Program-made: the position numbers and the translations under genes
Notes under the pieces: generated by a model
What the model was told of the DNA's origin: nothing
Database searches by the model: none
The model's input: only the letters and a program-made list of their open reading frames with translations
Source of the DNA: Ephydatia muelleri
Lineage: Eukaryota > Porifera > Demospongiae > Spongillida > Spongillidae
Direction of reading: 5' to 3'
Assembly (NCBI GenBank): GCA_013339895.1
Contig: JABACO010000002.1
Location: forward strand, 13,674,736-13,738,735
Length of the DNA stretch: 64,000 nucleotides
In this document: positions 15,601 through 27,600 of the stretch, in pieces
Position numbering within the stretch: position 1 is the first letter of the stretch
How the letters are laid out: each line of letters opens with the position of its first letter

Positions 15601-18600
15601 CGATACCTTTTCACTCAGTGTAACAAAGCATACTGGGGTATTATCAGAGATAATAATCTCTGGTATAACACAAGTAAATAAAAACATGTTGGTGAGATGT
15701 AGGATTTGATGGCAATTGGCGGTGTAAAAAAGATCTTTTGACAGTGGCCCCACTGCTATCGGGAGGGTGCATTGTCCAGTGTTAATTAGCTTCCCTCCAT
15801 TTGCAGCCACAACCGTATGTACTGGTGCCTTCAATTGAACAGCACCTCCCGATTTAGCCTCCATCCATAGTTTCCATACGTCCTTACAGCAGAACCGGAT
15901 ATTGACTAATGTGCCCGTAATGGTACGACCTTCCATGGAACCCTTAATCATTCATGTGGAACTTACTTACAGCTACTGAATCCACTGAACTCTTCGTCTT
16001 CTTCTATCGTCCGCGCACGGGCCTTTGGAGCTGCCTCTTTTGCTGTTGCATGAGTTTTCTGACTCTTGCACCTGCCTCCTCAGCCTCTCCACAGTCATAT
16101 CTTCCTCTCCACGTTTAACCACCGCAGCTATCTCATTGAAGTCACCGTCAATTCTAGTCGAGGTCTCCTTTTCCACCGACGTTTCCTGTTTACACAACCT
16201 CTTCTGCGCTGTCTCTACAGCTTCCTGCTGCGTCGCCAGCCTAACTGCTTCCTCGACTGACTTAGGCATCTATTTCATTAGTCGCAGCATTCCTCCAGTA
16301 TGCAGCTAGCTGCGTACCGGAGGAATGCACACCCTGGATAAACTGGCTTCTTACCAATTCAAGAGTAATACTTATAGTTCCATCATTAGAGGCAGCCGTA
16401 ACAACAAGTCCTTTTCTTGTGTAAAGTGGGGAGGAGGCCGTAAGCTCATTCTTACCGAAAAACTGCCGCCGCCCACTTCTGACACCATGTAATAGTTACG
16501 TCATACAAGATAACTGGCTAGTTACCAACTACAGTTAAGTCATTAAACTTGCGTTGAAACCTATGGCTAATTATACATTCTGTGCCCTATAATTCCACAA
16601 AGTTCATGCATCAGATTCATTTGATAGAAGAACTTTCCTGTTGATAGAACATCCGAAACGGAATTGATACTACCCTTGGCAGAGCACTGTTCCATATGTG
16701 TGCATGTAGGTGATAATCTCAAAACCTAAACCAGCATATGTAAATGGTGTGTTACCCTCTTTGTTCTCGCAGTGTGGTTGGTAAGAGATGAGCGAATAGT
16801 CAGGTGTTTTCGTTGAGGGCAGTCTTGCCATGTTGAACAAATGAGAAGGAAATGCTAAATGCATTTTGTTTGGCAGAATGGGACATATATGGCTAGAAGT
16901 TGTCGTCAGCAGGGAAAAGACAATGGGACACCATGCAGTAGATGGCAACAGGCATCCCCTTTGTGTGTGTAGAACACACACTAGATAAGTAGTTACATTG
17001 AAAGTAAAGTAGTTACAATCAAAGGGAAACTGGGCAGGGCAACACTGGACATCTTGCTGGATTTGGGTTTGTCAGTGTCACTGGTGTGGAAGGAGACATT
17101 GCAAGCAGCAGAAATTTAGTTATGCTTACTGCAATCATTCAACTGGTGACAGCTTCCAGAGAACAGCTGAAGATTCTTGATTACTTAAAAAACACCTATT
17201 TATTGGGTACCAGACATACTACTGTGGAATAGTAACTATGAGTGGACAATATGTATGTGACAATATATATATATAGAGAGACATGCGGTATGGGGGGTGG
17301 GCTTGAATTAGGATTTGGAAGTGTGGACATCATTGTCAACGTTGTTCATATAGTAGCGGTGGGGTCGTTACATTGGCGACGAGAGTGGAAATAGGCGAAT
17401 ATAACTGAAGCGGTACAAGAGGCGATGCGGAGGTTTAGATTTGATAGGTTTGACAACAACATCGAAGAATGGGATTGCTACATTCAGCGTTTTGAAAACG
17501 AGTTAGCGGTACACGGTTACTGACAGGAGAGGACTCAGCAGATGCGAGGAAGAATTTGTTACTGTCGAAGATTGGACCTGAAGCGTTCAAGGTAGTGGTG
17601 GACTATTTCTGTCCAGATCCGGTTGGGACAAAATCTTATCAGCAGTTGAAGGACACGTTGGAGAAACATTATTTGAAAGGTGTGTGTTTTTTTGCTGAGA
17701 GAGTAAAATTTGCTAGTCGGGTCCGAGGAAATGATGAAAAAATAGCGCAGTTTCTGAACTCTTTGAAGGCTATTGCGGGACACTGTAGATTTGGAGATTC
17801 ATTGAGCGAACGATTGCGGGATCAACTGATAATAGGAATAAATAACGATGCGTGGCAACAAGAGCTGTTCAGAAGACACACCACAAATGAGGCTACATTA
17901 CAACAGGTAGAAGAGACAGCTTTGGTTCTTGAGCAAGCATTGATCCAACAACAACAGCTACATGGCATGGCAAAAAGGGACGAAATAACAAAGTCAGAAG
18001 TGTGTAGAGTGAAGAAAGGAGAAGAGGGGAACAGAACACAGAAGAAGCTACAAAGAGGGATGGACTGTTTCAGGTGTGGGCATCCAAGACATGGTAGAGG
18101 TCAAAGCTGCCCTGCTGAGGGACAAGGTGTCGAGCATGAAATGGTCCAGATCACTTTGCAAGAGTCTGCGTTAAGTCTGGGAGGGCATCAGTAGTTGGAG
18201 ATAGAATCAGAGGCAAGAAACAGGTAAACAAACTATTAGAAGGGGAGCCTGGCATAGATGATACATCAGACGAATCACAAGGGAATGGCAGTGACCTTAA
18301 TGTCATTCATATCCAGGCCATCAAAGGAATAACAGCAAAATTATCAGTTAAATTAAATGGGGTGACATTAGTTATGCTATATGACCCCGGAGCAGCACTT
18401 TCAGTTATTACAAAGAAAGTGTGGTCACAAATTGGATGTCCTAAGCTGAAATCAGCAGGCACATTAGTAGCATATTCTGGTGTGGCAGTGGATACATTGG
18501 GCATAACTAAGGTGGAGGTAGAAGCATTTGGGAAAAGAAAGCGACTTTCAGTCATGGTGGCTGAAACAGATGACACACCATTATTTGGACTGGACTGGTG

Positions 18601-21600
18601 CCTGAGTTTTGACATTAAGATGCCCCCAGGAGTATCTATTCATCATGTAAGGAGTGACCACATGACACAAGGGGGCAGTCTTGGAAAGGAAATAGAGGGG
18701 CTATTAACGCAGTTCAAGGACTTGTTTAGTGAAGAGCCTGGGGTAATTGTAGGTCACAAAGCAGTAGTTCATTTGAAGGAAGGAGCAGTACCTAGAGTGT
18801 GTTCAGCCAGGCCAGTGCCATTCCCAATCAAAGGAGCAGTAGAAGCGGAGTTAGACAGATTAGTGAAGCGGAACATCCTGGAGCCAGTGGATACAACAGT
18901 AACACCGATAGAGTGGGCATCACCAATTGTAGTTGCAATGAAATCAACAGGTGCAATCCGAATCTGCGTAGATTTTAAGACCACAATCAACCAACATGTC
19001 TTTATGGATCCACATCCTTTGCCCAGGTTTGAGGGCATCATGGTAAAGTTGTCGGGGAGCACAGTTTTCTCCATTATTGATTTGACGGATGCATACCTAC
19101 AATTAGAAGTGGAGGAAAAATCAAGGAAATACATGGTGATTGCAACGCACAAGGGGTATTATCGCTACAAACGACTACCATTTGGGAAATGTTTTGCTCC
19201 TTCTATTTTTCAAAGGACAATGGACACAATACTTGCCGGTATTGGAGAGACTGCAGTGTACATCGATGATATTATCGTTGGGGGGAAGACAAAGGAGGAA
19301 CATGTGAAACTTCTGCATGAGGTTTTTGGTCGTCTTCGCCAAGCAAACATTCGGGTAAAGAAGGAAAAATGCAGATTTTTGAGACCACAGGTAACTTATT
19401 TAGGGCATTGCATCGACAAGGAGGGTATACATCCAACTGAGGAACGCATAGCTGCCATTCGTGACATGCCTAGACCAACAAATGTTAAAGAATTACGATC
19501 ATTTCTTGGACTAATAAACTACTACTCCAAATTCATTGCAAACCTACACCCAATGTGCAGCAGGTTGTATGAGCTCACACGGCACGGGACAAAGTGGAGA
19601 TGGTCAGAGGCTGAAGAATCACTGTTCCAGAAATTAAAAACACTCATTTCAACAAATGATACATTGGTGCATTATGATGAGTCACTACCAATCATTTTAC
19701 AAACGGATGCAAGTGATAGTGGAGTAGGAGTGGTTCTTATGCATCAAGTAAAAGAGGGCACTCTCAGACCAATAGCATATGCCTCGTGCATTCTCAACGA
19801 CCGTGAAAAAAGGTACTCTGCAATTGACAAGGAGGCACTGGCTATAATATTCGGAGTAACGAAGTTTCACCAATATATTTTTGGTTTACAATTCATTCTA
19901 TGCTCTGATCACAAGCCGTTGGAAAGAATCTTGGGTCCAAAGAAGGAGATACCAAAACTGGCAGTTGGTAGACTTCAGCGCTGGGCACTGCTTTTAAGCA
20001 CCTACAATTATGTTCTGCGACACATTCAGGGAAAGGAAAATGTAATAGCAGATGCATTGTCTAGATTGCCTGTCAAAACATTGAACTTTTCAACAATGGA
20101 AAGTATAGGACTGAACCATTCACTCCTAAAGGTACAGATAGGAGATCTACCAGTAACAAAGGCAAGAGTTGCAAAATGAAACAAAATGTGAGTACTTACT
20201 ACAAAAGGTGAAAAGGTACATGGAGTCTGGTTGGCCCAGTGATAAAACACATATTTCAAAGGAGCACCTCACATTTTACGAGAAGAGAGAGTTCTTGTAT
20301 TGTGAAGAAGACATTCTACTATGGAATAGTAGGATAGTGGTACCTAAAAGCCTCCAAGTCAGAATTTTGCACATGTTGCATGAAGGTCACCCAGGCATTG
20401 GGTCAATGAGGGCATTAGCAAGAATATATGTGTGGTGGCCTAATATAGATGAAGACATAGAAAGATATGTGAAGCGTTGTCACTCATGTCAGGAGAATCG
20501 TCAAAATGAACCGGAAACACTGCTATACTCATGGAATGCACCTACTGAGCCTTGGGCCAGGATTCACATTGATTATGCTGGGCCTTTTGAAGGAAAGTAT
20601 TGGCTGATTGTCATTGATGCATATTCCAAATGGCTGGATATTGTATCACATCAGTCCATAACAACATTGAGCACCATCAAGTCTCTGAGGGAGATTTTCA
20701 GTCGTTTTGGGGTTCCTAAGATAATTGTCTCAGACAATGGAACACAATTTGCATCCAAGGCATTTTGTTATTGTAACAACATCATACATGCAAAGTCGAC
20801 GCCATATCATCCAAAGACCAATGGGTTGGCAGAAAGGGCTGTTAGAACATTTAAAGGAAGGATGAAGGCATCAAAAGGATCTGCAGCAGATTGGGAGCTG
20901 AGGTTACAGAGGTTCCTTATTGCATACAGAAACACGCCCCAGAAATCAACTGGAAGAGCTCCAGCTGAGTTACTGATTGGGCGGAAGATCAGAACAAAAT
21001 TGGATTTGCTGAAGCCAGATGTATCGAAGAGCATTGACAAAGCTGTGATTGAACAAAAATTACATCATGACAAACATGCAAAACCTAAAATATTCACAAC
21101 TGGGCAACATGTGTGGGTGCAAAATATCACAGGAAAAGGGTACCAGGCTGGTAAGGTAGTAAAGTGCAATAGTGAGCATTCATACTTGGTGGAGATCAAT
21201 GGAAGGGTGGTGAAGAAACATAGTGATCAATTAAAAGTGAGGTACACATCTGATGAAGATGACTCAGACAATGATGGAACTGTTTAGAAGTCATCGAGTG
21301 AGGATCATTTCGGCCAGCAGCACTCAGGGGAAGGGGTTGTCAGCGAACAACCAGTAGAAGAAGCAGCTGTGGAAGGAGAGGAGCACAGTGAAAGACCAAG
21401 GCAATCAAAACATGCAAGAAGTCACCCAATACGACCATATGACAAATACTTGGTGTACCCAGAGCTAAAGTGACAGGGGGAGAAATGTGGAATAGTAACT
21501 ATGAGTGGACAATATGTATGTGACAATATATATATAGAGAGACATACGGTATGGGGGGTGGGCTTGAATTAGGATTTGGAAGTGTGGACATCATTGTTAG

Positions 21601-24600
21601 TTGTCAACGTTGTTCATATAGTAGTGGTGGGGTCGTTACAACTACACTCGGACCAAGGAACCAACTTAGAAAGTACCATCTTTCAACAGACATTGGAAGC
21701 ATTCGGAATCAACAAACGTCATACAGCTTATCACCCACAGTGTGATGGCATGGTTGAACGTGTGAACAGATCATTGCTGCAGATGTTGAGAACATATGTG
21801 GAACAAGACTATGAATGGGAGTGGTATCTACCACTGGTACTCTATTCTTATCATACTGCAGTACACACGTCTCACTACTTGTACTCATGTTTGGCACAGA
21901 GTGCAGGAGTAATGATTTATCACCACCTATTGCATTTGACACAAACTTGTGCCAAGGCTATCGTCAAGCAAAGCTAGCAGAACTGCAGGATTTTGTTGTC
22001 AAAGAATAGATATTAAAGCTTGAGGACAATACTAAAGAAGATGTAATACAGTGCCTCACCCTATTACATCATCATCATGGTGTTAATTTGATTGAGTAGA
22101 GCAGTTCACATGGGAGAGTTATGTAATCAGAGAAGTTCTTTGTCCTTATCTCTATGGTTAGTAGGGCCAGCCTCATGTTTGCCTGCCATGGTTACCTTTT
22201 GTATAATGTGTTGCAAACTGAATAAAACAGGTTTTCATGCCCATTACAGCTGTCATGTGTTATTTATGGCTATGTTTGGATAACATTAATTAACTATTTT
22301 TACATACTAGTTGTGTGAGGTCTCATCCTTAATTTATAGTGATCAAATACTGTGGTCCAATAGATAATTATTTCATGTGCACTTTGTACCTTCCAGGAGA
22401 TTCTAGTAATCTACATATATTAGGGCATAGAACAAGTGTTTTCACTCATGTGTTCTACATGTGCGTTAACTGTATTCCGTTCATGTGTTTTCGTTTTGCT
22501 GTGGTCTCTATCTATCTAGTTTCCAATTGTACGTGTGTTATTCAGAAACTCGACATGGAATATATGTCTGACGATTCATGTGTGTACCCTCTAGACAGTT
22601 TCAAACACAGCAGTGCAATCAATGATATTTCAGTGTGTAGTCACACTACTATTGTGTTGTTGATATCTCTGCAGGGCCAGAAGGAGTTTACAATATCACA
22701 GATCACATTGAACCTTGGTATGACATTGGATTTTACCTTGGGGTGAAGATACCATACCTGGAGGACTTGAAGGGCCTGCCTTCAGGTCAGATGAGCAGGA
22801 TCATGAGGTGGTGGCTAGGTGGGGATAGATACATGTTTGACTACTTCATGGAGCCATGTTGGCAGACGTTGGTGAAGGCCATAGCACACCCTGCTGGAGG
22901 GGACAATGTTCCTTTGGCTGAAGAGATAGCATTATCTCACCTAGCCCCCGCAGATATGAAGTTCATTGGTTAGTTGTGTGTTTGTGCAGTACTGGCCATA
23001 ATAAAGACAAGAAAGCAATAGTATAGAAGTACTTCAGGCAACATAACTGCACATTTTGAAACAGCGAGTACCTAACCAAGAGATCATCCTTATCACAAGG
23101 CAACCATTGTTGTCTTTTAAGTATCATTACCAAATGACTTGATTGCAAGTACTTAGCCATGCATACATGTAGAGCCATCATGTGCTAGCCAGTTTTTAAT
23201 TGAGTCCTGTTAATTAGTATTTATTGTGACTGTATACAGTAACTGCTGCTATTATGCTATTCTAGGTGTACAGTACTCCAGTATGGTTTCTGATGAGCTA
23301 ACTCCACTTCACGAGAAGTGGTATGATCTTGGGGTTAAACTGCAAATTGACAGAAAGGTGCTCGATGGTATAAAACAACATAATTATTCTGCATCATATT
23401 TGAACCACGTGGTAATGGAATGGCTGAAGTTGAACTCCAATTTGAGCTGTCTCCCCACCTGGAATCACCTGATTAAGGCCATTGCCCTTATGAATGAAGA
23501 AGAAGAGGCCAAAGTATTGCAGCAGTCCCATCCTGTGACAAGAGACATTACCAGAGGTATGGAGCACATATTATGTGATAATTGGGACAATGTGTATGGA
23601 TGTACATATGAATGTTTGAGTGCAAGAGGTGCACATATGTGATGATACGCATTAGGTTTTCAAATTGTACCTTGGTGTTCTTGATACAATGTATGCTAAT
23701 TAATAAGCAAGCTAGACATCTGTATCATATTACTTTATAAGAATAACAAATTCTCCATACCACATAGTAAATAGCATTAAATGGTAGCAATTGGAAGGGA
23801 CATAATTTGAAACATATACCTGATTTATGAAGAAATTTGGTAAGTTGCATAAACGTGTATTAGTAGGCTTAACAGAACGCTGATGAAAACTCTACATGGT
23901 TTCTTTTGAACTGTCAGATTAATAAAACGCATAAAGCATCAAATGAAGTCATATTCACTGATAGTACCGTTGTACCTTACCTGAAATGTAATGACGATAG
24001 TTGATGCCATGTTTTGTTGTTGTAACCAGCTACATGCAATACAATGAGACTTATGAGATATAAAATCAGCTTGCTGGAATATTAAACGTTGAATATTCAC
24101 ATGCCATTCCACCTGTAATTAAATAAGCTGTATATGTATTATGTATTAATGTTTGATTATTATTATTATGAAAAGATCTTCATTGAGAAGTTGTGGTCCA
24201 AGGGGTTGTGATGAAGTGTTAGAAGTGAGAACCTTACTAATTTTCACGTGTATTATATTTCAGGAAATACTGTGAGCACCATAAAGTTAGGTGAGTTGGT
24301 TTATAGAGGATCATTTGCTATCAGATACATTGTTTAATTATATTATTCATGGAACAGATGTGGAGAACTCACTCATTGAGGTGGTTGATACCATAGCAGA
24401 GCTGAAGGATCAATGGCAAGCTCTTGGCCTGGCTCTGAAGCTGGACCCATCAGTGGTACAGGAGGTATCTGGCTCCACCTCCAAGGACTGCCTGCACAAG
24501 GTGGTAACTCTATGGCTCAGACATGATAAGGTTATACCTTCATGGCAAGAACTGGTGGACTGCCTCCTTCGTCGTCTGTGGGGAGACAACTCATCCATTA

Positions 24601-27600
24601 TCAAGAAGATTATTTTGGAACACCCACACAATACTGCACCCAGTAAGTCATGTAGTTATCTAAATGGGTAATGTTGTCTTGGATAAATGTGTAGATATGG
24701 AGTTGTCTAGGTGCTTATATGATCTTTTTTCTTTACATTAAACCTTCACCTGACCTTTACCTAGTCTCGTACCCAGACCCAAATGTACGTAACGATGAGG
24801 CCAACAAGTCGATCGAAGTTGTTCTGGTGCTGGCGCTCCAATCAGAATCGAGAGTTCGCGTGACGTCACGGTAATTAGATTCCAATAGCATTCCACACTA
24901 CAGAGAGGAGCCTGGTGCTTGATCGTGCGTGCGTGGCTAAGGTTGTGATATATGGACACGCGTGTCTAAAACAAAGGTAAAGACATTTCAATATGGAAGG
25001 ACTCATTACGAAGTACGTCTAAAATCTGTCGTGAATCGCTTTCCAGCCCATCGCGTTCATCACTCTGAGACTATCATTGCGGTGGTAGCCTTTTCTCTCC
25101 GTAGCTTAAGCAAAGACAGACACACTAAAATTTTTTTCAGAAGTCAATTTGTCCCATGCAACCACCAGTGCTACACTAGATCTATGTACTGCATTGTTAC
25201 GCTATTTACAAAGAGGTATTAGACTGTAGTTAATGGAGGGCAGGGAGAAAAATAGAATGTATGTCACCCAACCCAGGCAGCTAAGCTCGCCTGATTCAAA
25301 TGCCTCTGATTTATTGCCCTTGAGCAGCATTGGTGCAATGGGCAGATGGGGGGAGGGGCTCCATGATCAGGGAATACATTGATGCAGCAAGCCTCTCCAT
25401 GGCCACCATCTGCACCTGACTGTATCCGCATGCAGCTGTGACTGGTTTGACAGGGCAGTCAATATGCAGTAACACCTGTGCAGAGCCCACTGTGTTGCTC
25501 GTATAACACTGTGCAGTATATTGCACATACAATGAATGGTGGACAAACCTCCACAATTTGCAAGCAAGCTACCTACACCCAAATAATGGCATTAACCAGC
25601 ATTTTAATATAAATCACTATTAAAGGTCAGACATCCTCATGGTAGATTGTTTATTTGTTGCATACATCTCACATATTTAGATACTTTATGCGCTCAGAAA
25701 TAAACTGATCTACATATGGAATCGAAAAGGGAACTAATGCATGTTTTCAAATTTTTATATTCTAGAAGTTGGAGATGTTCTCTACACATTGCTTCTTACG
25801 CATTGAGAATCGAGTATCTGTCATGGAGTTGTTAGGTTCCGAATTTTTCAATAGCTATGCATTTCTATGCCAGCGTTACATTTTTATTGTGTGTACTGGA
25901 AATTTTGTTAGGTGATACAATCATATATATTAGTAATAATATGGTTTGAACATATTAATTTTGTATTGCCTTTAGTGATTTTGGAACAACAGAAAGAGCA
26001 GACCAAGAGGCTGAATGATGAGGCCAAGAGGCTGTATGATGAAGCCATGAAGAAGGGGTATGCTCAATGTTCAACTATCAAATGTCTCATTCATGGATCA
26101 GCTGGAGTGGGCAAAACACATGTCAAACATCTCCTCCTCAAAATGCCTCCTCCTGAGCTTAGAATCAGTACAGGGATTGCTGATAACCCTGTCCGTGCTG
26201 TGACTGTGTCTGCTGTGGGTGTGTCTAATCAAGATGAGGATGACTGGCATGTTCTTGATAGCGACTATGACCTCATGCGTACAGTGAGCCAGATGATCAA
26301 AGGATATGTCCTACCACTTCCCAAGGATGCTCCACATGAGGTACAACCAGTGAGCCATTCTAGTGATCCAGGACCCTCAAGGTCCTCATCAGCTGGATAT
26401 GAAGATGTGCTCATGTCATCTCTTCCAGTCACCAGTAACCACACACATGATGTGATGGTACCATCACCAGATGAACAACACATTCACACATCAGACACCC
26501 AATCTATAGTTAGGGTTTCTGCACCTGATTCAATTCAGTTGGACAACACCGCAACCCAAATATCAATGGAGGAAAGCTTTATCAGTATCATTAACCAGCT
26601 TTCAGGTGAGTTTGAGGTGAAGGATTGAGTTAGTGGCACAAATAGCAGCTCATATCTAATTGGGAAAAATAAAAGGTGTTCCAGCCCTACCCCTGTCCTC
26701 CCCTCTGTTTAGCAGGTGTTCCAGCCCTACCCCTGTCCTCCCCTCTGTTTAGCAGGTGTTCCAGCCCTCTGTTTAGCAGGTGTTCCAGCCCTGCGCCTGT
26801 CCTCCCCTCTGTTTAGCAGGTGTTCCAGCCCTGCCCCCTGTCCTCCGCTCTGTTTAGCAGGTGTTCCAGCCCTGCCCCTGTCCTCCCCTCTGTTTAGCAG
26901 GTGTTCCAGCCCTGCCCCTGTCCTCCCCTCTGTTTAGCAGGTGTTCCAGCCCTGCCCCTGTCCTCCCCTCTGTTTAGCAGGTGTTCCAGCCCAGCCCCTG
27001 TCCTCCCCTCTGTTTAGCAGGTGTTCCAGCCTTGCCCCTGTCCTCCCTCTGTTTAGCAGGTGTTCCAGCCCTGCCCCTGTCCTCCCCTCTGTTTAGCAGG
27101 TGTTCCAGCCCTGCCCCTGCCCTCCTCTCTTTTTAGCAGGTGTTCCTGCCCTGCCCCTCTCCTCCCCTCTGCTTAGCAGGTGTTCCATCCCTGCCTTTGT
27201 CCTCCCCTCTGTTTAGCAGGTGTTCCAGCCCTGCCCCTGCCCTCCCCTCTATTTAGCAGGTGTTCCAGCCCTGCCCCTGTCCTCCCCTGTGCTTAGCAGG
27301 TATTGAATAATTATGTGCACTGTGTTGTGCAGTGCACTGTATATCTTAATTTGCCTCATTCTTATGGCATGGTGCATGCTATCTCCTTTATCAAATGGCC
27401 TGTGATATTATATTTGTGTTTCTCAATAGGTAATAAGGAACACTTAAAAATGAAATGGATCCACTTATTAGACAGTGGGGGTCAGCCACAGTTCCACCAT
27501 CTCCTTCCTTTCTTTGTCTCTAACCTCTCTATGGTGCTTTTTGTCCTCAAACTCTCAGAACAGCTCGATGCAAAACGTGAAATAGCATACTATGGAACTG

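Larger units (their letters stand above)
17223..21640 (+). mobile_element. Nearly complete Gypsy LTR retrotransposon
   Basis: Terminal repeats 17223-17372 and 21486-21640 (150 and 155 bp, both TGTGGAATAG...GTCGTTACA) are highly similar. They are flanked by an exact 5-bp target duplication ACTAC (17218-17222 and 21641-21645). A candidate primer-binding site TTGGCGACGAGAGTGG directly follows the 5' LTR, and a polypurine tract (AGGGGGAGAAA) precedes the 3' LTR. The coding order gag, protease, RT, RNase H, integrase is that of Gypsy/Ty3. The element looks young but carries frameshifts in gag and between RNase H and integrase. No envelope-like frame. Confidence 0.92.
16985..22010 (+). mobile_element. 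Older Gypsy remnant that received the 17223-21640 element
   Basis: Left of the inserted element, about 17015-17120 encodes a degenerate retroviral-type protease start (LDILLDLG.SVSLVWKETLQ). Right of it, 21646-21980 encodes an integrase core segment (LHSDQGTNLESTIFQQTLEA, YHPQCDGMVERVNRSL). These belong to a Gypsy lineage different from the inserted one. Everything between protease and integrase is missing, so it was already deleted or was lost around the insertion. Confidence 0.7.
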
